Source: Polynucleobacter sp. UK-Mo-2m-Kol15 (GTDB taxonomy: Bacteria; Pseudomonadota; Gammaproteobacteria; Burkholderiales; Burkholderiaceae). From it: 64,000 nucleotides of DNA. The translations under genes were made by a program, and so were the position numbers. The notes below the pieces were generated by a model. It was not told the origin of the DNA, did not search any database, and was given only the letters and a program-made list of their open reading frames with translations. The DNA lies in NCBI RefSeq assembly GCF_018881505.1, contig NZ_JACVQC010000001.1, positions 477,832 through 541,831 on the forward strand, read 5' to 3'. This document shows, in pieces, positions 10,602 through 18,889 of this stretch (the first letter of the stretch is position 1; the number at the start of each line of letters is the position of its first letter).

Positions 10602-11741
10602 TTATTGCTTGGATTCGAATGGGGTATAGCCAGTTACTTCAAGCTTATATCCCGAAAGGCTTGGAACTGGACTCGGGTTGGCAAGCAAACGCATTTTGCC
10701 AACACCGATATCTTTTAGAATTTGTGCGCCAATACCGTAGCTTCGGAAATCAGTTTTGCGTGCTAATGGTTTTTCTGCTGTCTTAGTAGGCGTGCCATTC
10801 AATTTATGAAACTGTGCCAACCAATCCGCATCATTTGGGGCAGCAATCCCAGATGCATTCAGAAGTACTGCTACTCCAGAAGGCGCAGCGGCTAGCTTTT
10901 GCAAAGCTTGCGCTAAGGGCCAAGAATGCGTGCTGACATCAGCGTCTAAGAAATCTAATACTGTCACGGGCTCATGAACGCGCACGAGAGTTTCTTCTGC
11001 CTCTAAAGGCTTGCCGTGAACCAGCGCTAAGTGCATGCAGGAGCTAGGGGTATCGCGGTAGATGATCCCGTGGAACTGACCCCATGGCGTATTGAATTTA
11101 CGTTCGCCCTCCCGAACCACAATGCTTTCATGTTGGCTGCGGTATTGAATGAGGTCGGCGATGCTACCAATTTTTAATTGATGTTCTTTTGCAAACTCTA
11201 GTAAATCAGGCAATCGTGCCATGCTGCCATCATCTTTCATGATTTCGCAAATCACGGCAGTGGGTGAGCAACCAGCCATAGCTGCTAAATCACATCCAGC
11301 CTCTGTATGGCCAGAGCGGATCAAGACGCCACCAGGCTGAGCCATCAATGGAAAGATGTGACCCGGCTGAACTAGATCATTTGGTTTTGCATTTGCGGCA
11401 ACTGCCGTCTTGATAGTGTGTGCACGATCTGCTGCTGAGATCCCGGTAGTAACGCCACTTGCTGCCTCGATAGAGACGGTGAAATTAGTACCCATCGAGG
11501 TACCGTTATCCCTGACCATTAGAGGTAGATTAATTTGTTGGCAGCGTTCACGAGTCAAGGTAAGGCAAATTAAGCCGCGACCATGCTTGGCCATGAAATT
11601 GACAGCCTCAGCAGTGACATGGTCGGCAGCTAGGACCAAGTCACCTTCATTCTCACGATCTTCTTCATCGACCAGGATGACCATGTTGCCAGCTTTTAGC
11701 TCAGCAACGATTTCTTCTGTGGAGGCCAGGGTATTTTGCAT
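10602..11741 (-). CDS. ribB: 3,4-dihydroxy-2-butanone-4-phosphate synthase with degenerate GTP cyclohydrolase II domain
   Basis: The N-terminal domain (about residues 1-205) makes 3,4-dihydroxy-2-butanone 4-phosphate from ribulose 5-phosphate. It has DEEDRENEGDLV, HGRGLICL and RSGHTEAGCDLAAMAG. The C-terminal part (about 210-379) is GTP cyclohydrolase II-like and keeps RSYGIGAQILKDIGVGKMRLL. However, where active RibA has the zinc-cysteine motif (CLTGDxxGSxRCDC), this protein reads VRVHEPVTVLDFLDADVSTH, with no cysteines. GTP cyclohydrolase II activity is therefore probably lost (RibBX type). I saw no FMN riboswitch upstream. Confidence 0.93.
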   Translation of the reverse strand: MQNTLASTEEIVAELKAGNMVILVDEEDRENEGDLVLAADHVTAEAVNFMAKHGRGLICLTLTRERCQQINLPLMVRDNGTSMGTNFTVSIEAASGVTTGISAADRAHTIKTAVAANAKPNDLVQPGHIFPLMAQPGGVLIRSGHTEAGCDLAAMAGCSPTAVICEIMKDDGSMARLPDLLEFAKEHQLKIGSIADLIQYRSQHESIVVREGERKFNTPWGQFHGIIYRDTPSSCMHLALVHGKPLEAEETLVRVHEPVTVLDFLDADVSTHSWPLAQALQKLAAAPSGVAVLLNASGIAAPNDADWLAQFHKLNGTPTKTAEKPLARKTDFRSYGIGAQILKDIGVGKMRLLANPSPVPSLSGYKLEVTGYTPFESKQ

Positions 11742-11884
11742 AGCCTTCTATTTTAAGCTGAGGAGGGGATTTTAGGCTTTGGTCTCAGATCTTGCCGAAA
11801 ATATTGGTGCAATATCCAGCTTTTCTGACGAGGAGCATCTACGAAGGGCCTATTTTTAGGTCACTAATCTCGAGAAAATGAGCT

Positions 11885-12223
11885 GTGCCTTCCTCAACTC
11901 AACAATCCCTCAGCGAATTTAATTTCAGTAAGCAAGCGAATGGATTCATTTTATTGGAGGTTTTGGTGGCGATGGGTCTGATCGCAAGCGGTTGGATGGT
12001 CTTGAGCAATACCTACCAGGGAATGATTTTGCGCTTAGGTCAAGTAGCGGAGAGAGGGGTAGCGTTAAGAAAGGTCATGGATCAGCATGAGCTAGCGATA
12101 TTGACTGCTACGCAGTTAAGTCATTCAAACCAAATATCTCGAAAGTTAGCAGATGAACCTACTGGAATGTCTCGTCGGACTCGCCCTGTCCCTGATGTTA
12201 GTCGCACCACTCATAAAAAATAG
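11885..12223 (+). CDS. Type IV pilus modification / minor pilin protein, PilV-like
   Basis: A 112-residue prepilin-like protein. It has a 19-residue leader ending NG, followed by FILLEVLVAMGLIASGWMV, the class III signal cleaved by PilD with Glu at +5, as in PilV. The rest is short and polar. It starts at GTG 11885. Its last 24 codons overlap the next gene by 71 bases in another frame, and that tail (RRTRPVPDVSRTTHKK) looks like read-through of the next gene's start. First of four minor pilin genes lying between the two riboflavin blocks. Confidence 0.75.
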   Translation: MPSSTQQSLSEFNFSKQANGFILLEVLVAMGLIASGWMVLSNTYQGMILRLGQVAERGVALRKVMDQHELAILTATQLSHSNQISRKLADEPTGMSRRTRPVPDVSRTTHKK

Positions 12224-12779
12224 TGGTGAATTGATCAGTAAGCAAATTCAGCAGGAGAAATCTCAATCGCTTTCTGTTGAAGCAGATCGTGCACTAGAAT
12301 TAATGGGACGTGCTATTCGTATGGCGGGCTATCGAAATGCCCAATCTTTTAATAAGTCTGCAAAAAAAGATTACTCTGCAAATGAATATATTCAGATTGA
12401 GAGACACCGTGGATATCAAGGATCAGATTCACTTCTAGTGAAACATGAAATTTCTCGAGGAGTGGACTTTGATTGCATTGGTAATGCTTTGTCAAAGGAG
12501 CGAACTAAAAATAATTTAGCCCATCAAGGATTTTTAGTTGAACGACAAGCATCGGCATCAAAAGGTATGAAGGTCAATGGCGGTTCGTTAATCTGTCAAT
12601 CACTTGATCGGCAAGGGCGCATTCAAAACACTACCTTGATGAATGGCGTTAATCATCTCTCCTTTGAGGCTCTCCCAGCAAGTATTGGCAAGGCTTTCAG
12701 GATTAAGCTGGTGATGACTGATGGCGGATTCATTCATCGAGAGTTTGAGCGCACCTTTGTCACTCGTAATCTATTGTGA
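12153..12779 (+). CDS. Minor pilin-like protein, PilW-like, without a visible leader
   Basis: A 208-residue protein beginning MNLLECLVGLALSLMLVAPL, a pilin-type hydrophobic helix with Glu at position 5 counted from the start Met. It continues with EADRALELMGRAIRMAGYRNAQ, characteristic of PilW. No prepilin leader precedes the helix: the frame has a TAG at 12147-12149, two codons upstream of the ATG. Either the mature-like form is made directly or a frame change has removed the leader. It overlaps the PilV-like gene by 71 bases and the next gene by 4. Confidence 0.72.
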   Translation: MNLLECLVGLALSLMLVAPLIKNSGELISKQIQQEKSQSLSVEADRALELMGRAIRMAGYRNAQSFNKSAKKDYSANEYIQIERHRGYQGSDSLLVKHEISRGVDFDCIGNALSKERTKNNLAHQGFLVERQASASKGMKVNGGSLICQSLDRQGRIQNTTLMNGVNHLSFEALPASIGKAFRIKLVMTDGGFIHREFERTFVTRNLL

Positions 12780-13105
12780 TTATTGCTTGGGTCTTATCCC
12801 TACTGACACTACTCTCCATGCTAGCCGTTCAATTGGAGCGCTTAGTTGCGCTTGAGCTATTAAGCGTCAATACTATCGCGCAATCTCACCAAGGATTTAT
12901 GACGGCTGAAAAAGAAATTCTTGCGTGCGAGAAACATCTTTCAAATACTGCAGTCTTATCAAATTCTACTTGCCATATACAGTCTGCTGGAAAAAATCTT
13001 TGGCTAATATCGAGCACTTCAAAACCTAGCTTAGAGATTTTGGTGTTCATGGATGAAAAAATACAGAGCCCTTATCGAATTAATTGGCGGCAGAAATTTG
13101 AATAA
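12776..13105 (+). CDS. Minor pilin-like protein, PilX-like
   Basis: A 109-residue protein starting at GTG 12776 inside the stop of the PilW-like gene. It has a hydrophobic N-terminal helix (MIIAWVLSLLTLLSMLAV) followed by QGFMTAEKEILACEKHL, resembling the AE-x-A-L-x-CE region of PilX. Assignment rests on position and this motif only. Like its neighbour it lacks a recognisable prepilin peptidase site. Confidence 0.6.
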   Translation: MIIAWVLSLLTLLSMLAVQLERLVALELLSVNTIAQSHQGFMTAEKEILACEKHLSNTAVLSNSTCHIQSAGKNLWLISSTSKPSLEILVFMDEKIQSPYRINWRQKFE

Positions 13106-13646
13106 GCAAGATGAAGGCTATAGCTTATTGGAGTTAATGGCTGTGGTGCTTATCATCGCCATGATTGCAATATCTACATTACCTCTATTGCATGAGCAAA
13201 TGGCCGCACGAGAAATTGACATTATTGCTAGACGCTTTATTGCGCATGCTCAGTTTGCTAGGGCTCAAGCATTTAGTCTGGGTATACCTGTGCGTATTAC
13301 TCCATTGCATGGGGGTCTGTGGGAAGAGGGTTGGGTAGTTCAAAGCGTTTGTAATGATGCTCAAGCAAACTTTCACTGCATTGAGCGACAGTGGATTTCT
13401 CAGGGTGATCTTGGCAGGGTGTACTTCAGGGGTGGGGGTAAACAGTTCATTGACCCCCATACATCTCAGAGGGGGATTTTGTTTAATGCGGCTGGGGCTG
13501 CAAAAACAACATATGGTGGTTTTGTGGCTAATCGCCTGATTTTGGGTCACGACCGAGATTCTCGGCTTGAGAGGCAGCTGATATTGGGCAGCGGGGGTCG
13601 CTGGAGAATTTGTGACCCTAGTAAGGACCCAAAAGCCTGTAAGTAG
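13053..13646 (+). CDS. Type II/IV secretion pseudopilin, GspH/FimT family
   Basis: A 197-residue minor pilin of the FimT/FimU (GspH) family. The prepilin site is EG / YSLLELMAVVLIIAMIAIS. ARRFIAHAQFARAQAFSLGIPVRI follows, with a C-terminal beta domain containing LILGSGGRWRIC. An in-frame TTG at 13098 (MNKQDEG) would give a classical 7-residue leader and shrink the overlap with the previous gene from 53 to 8 bases; it is a credible alternative start. Last gene of the pilin cluster, 47 bp before ribD. Confidence 0.82.
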   Translation: MKKYRALIELIGGRNLNKQDEGYSLLELMAVVLIIAMIAISTLPLLHEQMAAREIDIIARRFIAHAQFARAQAFSLGIPVRITPLHGGLWEEGWVVQSVCNDAQANFHCIERQWISQGDLGRVYFRGGGKQFIDPHTSQRGILFNAAGAAKTTYGGFVANRLILGHDRDSRLERQLILGSGGRWRICDPSKDPKACK

Positions 13647-13693
13647 TCTGCGTAAATTTGCTGCATCTGGCCACAATCGGTTTTAATAGACCC

Positions 13694-14809
13694 ATGTACA
13701 CCGCAGCTGACCATCAATTTATGGGCCAGGCAATCGCCGAGGCTCAAAATTCCCTTTACTTATCCAACCCCAATCCACGGGTGGGATGTGTCATTGTTAA
13801 AAATGGAGCACTTATTGGGCGCGGATGCACTCAACGGGTGGGCGGTCCTCATGCTGAGGTGCAGGCCTTGGCGGATGCGAGGGCTCATGGTTTTGATCCT
13901 ACTGGATCAACGGTATATGTCACCTTAGAGCCCTGTAATCACACTGGTAGAACGCCGCCTTGTGTCGATGCCTTAATTGCGGCTAAGCCAGCCACGGTGA
14001 TTGTGGCGATGTCAGATCCCAATCCCTTGGTGGGTGGTAAGGGGCTTGAGCGATTAAAGGCCGCAGGGATTGAGGTGCAGTGTGGCTTATTGGAGTCTGA
14101 AGCTCAAGCACTCAATCGAGGATTTATTTCAAGGATGACTCGAGGCTTGCCCTGGGTTCGCATCAAGATCGCTGCTAGCTTAGATGGCAAGACAGCTTTG
14201 CCCAATGGCCAGAGTCAATGGATCACTGGTCCTTTAGCTAGGGCAGATGGTCATCACTGGCGCGCTCAAGCCTGCGCGATATTGAGTGGGGTGGGTACCG
14301 TTAAAGAGGATGATCCCAGTCTGAATGTCCGAGATGTCAAGACTGACAGGCAGCCCTGGAGAATTGTTGTGGATTCCAAGCTAGAGACGCCGCTTAAGGC
14401 TAAGGTATTGAGTAATCCCCAGGCATCCGGCGTGATTTTAGTTTGCGCTTCATTAGATTCTCGTGAGAGCCAAGACAAGGCAAAAGCATTTGAAGCTCTT
14501 GGTGTTGAAGTCATTGCAATGGCCAATGCAAATAGCAAAGTAGATTTACCAAAACTCTTTGCCTATTTAGCGCAAGAGCGGCATATGAATGAAATCCATG
14601 TTGAGGCGGGATTTAAATTGAATGGGTCCTTGCTGAGAGAGGATTGCGTAGATGAGTTATTACTCTATTACGCACCTTTCTTTGTGGGTGAGGGCATTGG
14701 TATGGCCAACATCTCGCCATTGACAGCTTTGGATCTACGTCAAGATTGGCAAATCATCGATCAAGCTCTGTTTGGTTCAGATCTGCGGTTGCGTCTGAGT
14801 AAGAAATAA
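13694..14809 (+). CDS. ribD: Bifunctional diaminohydroxyphosphoribosylaminopyrimidine deaminase / uracil reductase
   Basis: Catalyses the deamination and reduction steps of riboflavin synthesis. The N-terminal deaminase domain has the zinc motif HAEVQAL and EPCNHTGRTPPCVDALI. After about residue 150 the NADPH-dependent reductase domain begins (WVRIKIAASLDGKTALPNG). ATG 13694 gives the usual MYTAADHQFMGQAI start; an ATG 36 bases earlier is less likely. The riboflavin synthase gene follows after 54 bp. Confidence 0.95.
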   Translation: MYTAADHQFMGQAIAEAQNSLYLSNPNPRVGCVIVKNGALIGRGCTQRVGGPHAEVQALADARAHGFDPTGSTVYVTLEPCNHTGRTPPCVDALIAAKPATVIVAMSDPNPLVGGKGLERLKAAGIEVQCGLLESEAQALNRGFISRMTRGLPWVRIKIAASLDGKTALPNGQSQWITGPLARADGHHWRAQACAILSGVGTVKEDDPSLNVRDVKTDRQPWRIVVDSKLETPLKAKVLSNPQASGVILVCASLDSRESQDKAKAFEALGVEVIAMANANSKVDLPKLFAYLAQERHMNEIHVEAGFKLNGSLLREDCVDELLLYYAPFFVGEGIGMANISPLTALDLRQDWQIIDQALFGSDLRLRLSKK

Positions 14810-14863
14810 CGCAGTAGAAGTAACAATTCATCAAATTACAAAATACCTTTTAAAGATCTCACT

Positions 14864-15481
14864 ATGTTTACTGGAATCATTACTGCAGTTGGTCAAATCA
14901 AAAGCGCCCAAGCTAAGGGTGATGGCATGTACTTAGTAGTCGAAGTACCTTCTGGCTATCTGGATGATGTTGTGTTGGGTGACAGTATTGCTATTCAGGG
15001 GGCCTGTATGACCGCCACTGAATTGACTAGCAATACTTTTGCTTTAGACATTTCCCGTGAGTCCTTAAACAAGACGATGGGTTTGGACAAAGTTGGCCCG
15101 GTGAATTTAGAAAAAGCTTTGCGATTAAATGATCGCTTAGGTGGGCACTTAGTGAGTGGGCACGTTGATGGGGTTGGCAAGGTGTCGTACTTTGCAGCCG
15201 TGGCACAAGATGCTTATGGCTCCTGGCTATTACAGATCGAGGCTCCAAAAAACTTAGCACAATTTTTGGCCTACAAAGGATCCATTGTGGTTAATGGCGT
15301 TTCATTAACGGTAAACAAAACGCAAGATACTAAAGATGCTTGCCTAGTAGACATCAACATCATTCCCCATACGCTGGAGAACACAACCCTAGGAACGCTA
15401 AAGCAGGGTGATGCGGTTAATCTGGAAGTGGATTTAATTGCACGTTATGTAGCGCGGATGATGGAAGTTCATCCACAGTAA
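14864..15481 (+). CDS. ribE: Riboflavin synthase, alpha subunit
   Basis: Forms riboflavin by dismutation of two lumazine molecules. The protein begins with the diagnostic MFTGIITAVGQI. It consists of two similar beta-barrel lumazine-binding domains: the first has GDSIAIQGACMTAT, the second GSIVVNGVSLTVN, with GGHLVSGHVDGVG between. At 205 residues it is the normal length. Its stop directly abuts a decayed RelE remnant on the other strand. Confidence 0.96.
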   Translation: MFTGIITAVGQIKSAQAKGDGMYLVVEVPSGYLDDVVLGDSIAIQGACMTATELTSNTFALDISRESLNKTMGLDKVGPVNLEKALRLNDRLGGHLVSGHVDGVGKVSYFAAVAQDAYGSWLLQIEAPKNLAQFLAYKGSIVVNGVSLTVNKTQDTKDACLVDINIIPHTLENTTLGTLKQGDAVNLEVDLIARYVARMMEVHPQ

Positions 15482-15634
15482 CTATTTTCTTTTACTAGCT
15501 TCTTTATAAACAGCCGATTGATTTCGCTTGCCAATTGCAATAATGAGAACGACAAGTCTGTAGTCTATAACTTCATCAACCAGTCTATAGTCTATTGTCG
15601 CCAGTTTTAGCATGAATGGTTTGTGTGATTGTCA
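15482..15634 (-). pseudogene. RelE/ParE-family toxin, C-terminal remnant
   Basis: Reading the minus strand from an in-frame TGA at 15632-15634, the frame gives SHKPFMLKLATIDYRLVDEV and continues IDYRLVVLIIAIGKR, NQSAVYKEASKRK, stop. This matches the C-terminal third of RelE toxins, which typically read YRLVYxVxDxxVVVxVIAxGKRxxxxVY. About 43 residues remain after a possible ATG at 15613. The N-terminal half and any antitoxin are gone. It lies directly against the ribE stop and downstream of queC. Confidence 0.7.
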
Positions 15635-15723
15635 TAATAAAATGCCCATAATTTAGTGCGTTATTATGTGTTTTTTATAAAAATTCAAACCTTTTTCTGG
15701 GCATGGGTTAACTCGGCTTTGGA

Positions 15724-16464
15724 TTAACTTCTGCGGTAGCGCGTAGGATCACTCAAATTGGCTTGCTTAAAGCCTGCTTGCCTCAAGCGGCAAGATTCAC
15801 ATTCTCCACAAGCCTCACCTAAATCATTTGCTTGATAGCAAGAAACGGTTTGTGAGTAATCAACGCCGAGAGTGGTGCCAAGTTGGATGATCTCTGCTTT
15901 GCTCAGGTTGATGATGGGGGCATGAACCCGAAAGCGATTTTCATTATTGAGTGCTTCTACACCAGCCTTGGTAGCTAAGTTAGCCATTACTTCAAATGAG
16001 GCAACATATTCAGGGCGACAGTCAGGGTAGCCTGAGTAGTCAACAGCATTGGCGCCATAAAAAATATCCAGTCCACCCAATGATTCAGCCCAGCCTAATG
16101 CAAGCGAGAGCAGGATAGTATTACGAGCCGGCACATACGTGACGGGGATCTCTTGATCTTTACCTGGAGTAATTGGGATATCAATGGAGGAGTCGGTCAA
16201 AGCTGAACCACCAAAACGCGTGAGATCTAGATTGACTACCTCATGCCGAATGACACCCATCTTCTTGGCGATGTGTTTTGCAGCCGCCAGTTCGGATGAG
16301 TGACGTTGACCATAGCCAACAGATAGAACATAAGGCGCATAACCAAGATCTTTTGCTAGAGCGAGAATCGTACTGGAGTCTAGTCCGCCTGAAAACAAAA
16401 TGACAGCAGGTGCATTTGGTTCACGGGGCGCGATATTCTGAAATGCCGCTGATAGCTTAGACAT
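15724..16464 (-). CDS. queC: 7-cyano-7-deazaguanine synthase
   Basis: ATP-dependent conversion of 7-carboxy-7-deazaguanine to preQ0 in queuosine biosynthesis. The PP-loop is [15 protein letters not shown] near residue 22. [17 protein letters not shown] is typical of QueC, and the C-terminal zinc site is CxxxxxxxCGxCxSC. It runs 246 residues. It lies 26 bp downstream of cpoB, the common tol-pal-cpoB-queC order in betaproteobacteria. Confidence 0.95.
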   Translation of the reverse strand: MSKLSAAFQNIAPREPNAPAVILFSGGLDSSTILALAKDLGYAPYVLSVGYGQRHSSELAAAKHIAKKMGVIRHEVVNLDLTRFGGSALTDSSIDIPITPGKDQEIPVTYVPARNTILLSLALGWAESLGGLDIFYGANAVDYSGYPDCRPEYVASFEVMANLATKAGVEALNNENRFRVHAPIINLSKAEIIQLGTTLGVDYSQTVSCYQANDLGEACGECESCRLRQAGFKQANLSDPTRYRRS

Positions 16465-16490
16465 GACGTAAATAGACTTTGCTCGACCAC

Positions 16491-17222
16491 TTACTTTGTT
16501 GCAGTAAGTAGTTTTTGCGCATCTTTGGCTGCTTCAGTATCAGGATATTTGCTCACAATTTCGCTAAAGGTCTTCTTGGCAGCTGCTTTATTACCAGTCT
16601 CTAACTGCGCGTTACCTAAGGTCAACATGGCTGATGGAATGCGCGGATGACTTGGATAGCGTTTAATTAAGCTTTGTAGCTGGGCAATCGCGCCAGAATA
16701 GTCTTTGGTGGCATATTTGCTATTACCACTCCAAAAGAGTGCTAATGGCGTATAGGGGCTATCGGAATACTTCTTAATAAAAGCAGAGAAGTCGCTATCC
16801 GCCTTTTTTAGATTGCCAGCTTGGAAGGTCTTTAATGCATCATCGTAAGCTTGTTTCTCGCCAGGTTGGACAGTGCCGCTCACGCCCTCAATAGTGGCTG
16901 TACGAGGTTCAAGGTTACCTATGCGAGTATCGAGATCTTGGTAATAGGTTTTTTGGCTGGCGCCAATGTCGTCACCCTGCTTCTGAAGTACCTCTATCTT
17001 GCCCCTGAGCTCAGTATTTTCTACTTTCAGCCTATCGATCTGACTCTGTAATTCAAGCTGTGTAGTTGCTAGAGTTTTGCGTAAGTCTAAGATCGCCTTA
17101 CGTGCATCATCATCGGCAAAGAGTGCCCACGCACTGTTAGGGGCACTCAAGAAAAGAGTGGCGATACTTAAACAAAACGCTCGTGAGAGCGTTTGTTTAA
17201 AAGAGTGTGGCAGGCTGCGCAT
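16491..17222 (-). CDS. cpoB: Tol-Pal system protein CpoB (YbgF)
   Basis: Periplasmic protein that links Tol-Pal to the peptidoglycan synthase PBP1B. The 243-residue precursor has a signal peptide ([16 protein letters not shown]). A trimeric coiled-coil region with heptad leucines covers about residues 40-90. After a linker, C-terminal TPR-like repeats start at [20 protein letters not shown]. Its ATG overlaps the pal stop by one base (TGATG), showing translational coupling. Confidence 0.93.
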   Translation of the reverse strand: MRSLPHSFKQTLSRAFCLSIATLFLSAPNSAWALFADDDARKAILDLRKTLATTQLELQSQIDRLKVENTELRGKIEVLQKQGDDIGASQKTYYQDLDTRIGNLEPRTATIEGVSGTVQPGEKQAYDDALKTFQAGNLKKADSDFSAFIKKYSDSPYTPLALFWSGNSKYATKDYSGAIAQLQSLIKRYPSHPRIPSAMLTLGNAQLETGNKAAAKKTFSEIVSKYPDTEAAKDAQKLLTATK

Positions 17223-17734
17223 CAGTTTGTAATATAGACGATGTCAGCACGACGATTTTCTGCCCAAGCTGCTTCGTTATCACCCTCAGCTTTTGGCTTT
17301 TCTTTACCAAAGCTGACTGCTTCCATTTGACCATCAGAAACGCCCATCAAGTTAAGGGATTGACGAACTGCATCCGAACGGCGTTGGCCCAACGCCAAGT
17401 TGTACTCTGCAGTACCACGCTCATCGGTATTGCCTTGAATGATGACTTTCTGCTTGGGATTCGCTTTTAAGAAGCTAGCATGTGCAGATAACTGTTTTTG
17501 ATATTTAGTTTGAACAGTGTATTCATTGAGATCAAAATACACGCTGCGCTGGAAGAGGGGGCTGCTAGGATCATTCCAAGGCTGTGAACTAAAGTTACTA
17601 CCACCACCGGTACCGCTACCACTATTGGCGCTATTAACGTCATCCAGCTTAACGCTTGAGCAAGCCGCTAAAAATAATGTGGTGAGTCCAACGAGGGTGA
17701 GAGTTGCGGCACGGCGTGCGATAGAAGTTGTCAT
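17222..17734 (-). CDS. pal: Peptidoglycan-associated lipoprotein Pal
   Basis: Outer-membrane lipoprotein of the Tol-Pal complex that binds peptidoglycan. The lipobox LFLAACSS lies near residue 25. A Gly/Ser-rich linker follows, and the OmpA-like domain has VYFDLNEYTV and NTDERGTAEYNLALGQRRS, with the peptidoglycan-binding Asp and Arg. ATG 17734 is chosen: AAGGA lies six bases upstream. A TTG two codons earlier is in frame. The gene is separated from tolB by an inserted toxin-antitoxin pair. Confidence 0.95.
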   Translation of the reverse strand: MTTSIARRAATLTLVGLTTLFLAACSSVKLDDVNSANSGSGTGGGSNFSSQPWNDPSSPLFQRSVYFDLNEYTVQTKYQKQLSAHASFLKANPKQKVIIQGNTDERGTAEYNLALGQRRSDAVRQSLNLMGVSDGQMEAVSFGKEKPKAEGDNEAAWAENRRADIVYITN

Positions 17735-17867
17735 GATCAATCCTTTTTTCTACAAACAAGGTAAATAAATAAGCTAATAGTTAATATTATGCCCCCAAGA
17801 TTGCTAAATTTGAATGGAAATTGCATTGAAATGCCGCATATATACACTTCGCTTATTTCCTTTTTTC

Positions 17868-17900
17868 CTCAATTGAGATAAAATAAATCCTCAAATGAGG
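17868..17900. promoter_or_regulatory. Paired palindromic operators of the XRE-RES module
   Basis: Two similar palindromes, CTCAATTGAG (17868-17877) and CCTCAAATGAGG (17889-17900), lie 22 bp centre to centre, about two helical turns. They flank a possible -10 box TAAAAT at 17879-17884 and end eight bases before the antitoxin ATG. This is the expected layout for autoregulation by the XRE-type antitoxin. The binding role is inferred. Confidence 0.65.
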
Positions 17901-17908
17901 AATTTAAT

Positions 17909-18394
17909 ATGCCCAGCATGATCCCAAAAAAGGCTGCGACAAAAGTGCTTCATAAACCCCAACTGGACTTATCTTTTTCCACCATTTACCGAGTTGAGCC
18001 CATAGATCGTATTAAGTTGATCCGAAACGGTGTGCCCGCCAGATATATCAATGTTATTTCTGATTCCATGGGTATTACTAAAGAAACATTATTCAAGTTC
18101 TTGAATTTACCAAAGTCGACTATTGATAAAAAATCTGTCGCAAATCAAATGCTACCTATCGAGCAGGGTGAGCGATTGATTGGTATGGCTAAACTTGTGG
18201 GGCAAGTGGAGACTATTGTTTCCGAGTCGGGCAATCCAGATGGCTTTGACGCTGCTAAGTGGGTCGCTAGTTGGCTTGAAAAACCATCCCCAGCATTGGG
18301 TGGTGAGAAACCATCCGCGTATTTGGATACAGTCTCTGGTCAGGAGATGATTTCAGATCTCTTGGCAAAAATTCAAACTGGGGCATACGCATGA
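17909..18394 (+). CDS. XRE/MbcA/ParS-family antitoxin (DUF2384)
   Basis: A 161-residue antitoxin of the Xre/ParS type. Residues about 35-100 form the helix-turn-helix-like N-terminal part (GVPARYINVISDSMGITKET). The C-terminal DUF2384 toxin-binding part contains DGFDAAKWVASWLEKPSPALGG and ends SDLLAKIQTGAYA. Its stop overlaps the toxin start by four bases. It is transcribed opposite to the tol-pal genes on either side. Paired palindromes precede the gene. Confidence 0.88.
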   Translation: MPSMIPKKAATKVLHKPQLDLSFSTIYRVEPIDRIKLIRNGVPARYINVISDSMGITKETLFKFLNLPKSTIDKKSVANQMLPIEQGERLIGMAKLVGQVETIVSESGNPDGFDAAKWVASWLEKPSPALGGEKPSAYLDTVSGQEMISDLLAKIQTGAYA

Positions 18395-18879
18395 GTGTTC
18401 AAGCTGTTTGGAGAATTGCACTTGATACCCCCACGTTTAAAGCTGATGACCTTGGTGGGGAGGGCGCAAAAAAATCTGGCGGAAGGTGGAATAAGAAAGG
18501 GACTCCGGTTGTATACACCTCTGAGTCGATTGCCCTTGCTTGTCTGGAGACTTTGGTGCATCTTAATGCGCAAGGACTACCCCTAACTCGCTATCTGGTG
18601 CGGATTGATATTCCAACAAAAGTATGGGACCTGGCTAAAAGGTTTAATGCGAAAACAGCCGGCATTGCTTGGGATGCATTGCCAGCGGGAACCGCTAGCA
18701 TTGAAAGAGGTCAGAGATGGCTGCAATCGAATGCAAGTGCTGTATTGTTAGTGCCTTCAGTTGTCATTCCGCAAGCAAGTAATGTATTGATCAATCCCCT
18801 GCATCCGGATGTCAAGTTGATTAAGGCTAAGAAAATTGAGAAATTTTCTTATGACCCACGCCTGGTGAGTTTGCCTTAA
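18391..18879 (+). CDS. RES-domain toxin (NAD+-degrading)
   Basis: A 162-residue RES-family toxin; characterised members deplete cellular NAD+ by phosphorolysis or hydrolysis. It has VWRIAL at the N-terminus, then the RES core GGRWNKKGTPVVYTSESIAL followed by ACLETLVHL, with conserved Arg8, Arg32, Tyr42 and Glu53. The C-terminus reads NVLINPLHPDVKLI, also typical. The start overlaps the antitoxin stop (ATGA). It ends 10 bp from the end of convergent tolB, so the module sits exactly in the tolB-pal gap. Confidence 0.9.
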   Translation: MSVQAVWRIALDTPTFKADDLGGEGAKKSGGRWNKKGTPVVYTSESIALACLETLVHLNAQGLPLTRYLVRIDIPTKVWDLAKRFNAKTAGIAWDALPAGTASIERGQRWLQSNASAVLLVPSVVIPQASNVLINPLHPDVKLIKAKKIEKFSYDPRLVSLP

Positions 18880-18889
18880 GCGATTCGCT

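Noticed and set aside
11742..11884. Possible FMN riboswitch upstream of ribB
   Set aside because: None of the conserved RFN-element segments is present on the minus strand.
13185..13676. A 163-codon minus-strand frame opposite the FimT-like gene
   Set aside because: No recognisable domain; the opposite strand encodes a clear prepilin with the correct signal and position.
15633..15668. Inverted repeat CATAATAA...TTATTATG downstream of queC
   Set aside because: Short, AT-only arms with a 20-base loop; expected by chance in AT-rich DNA.
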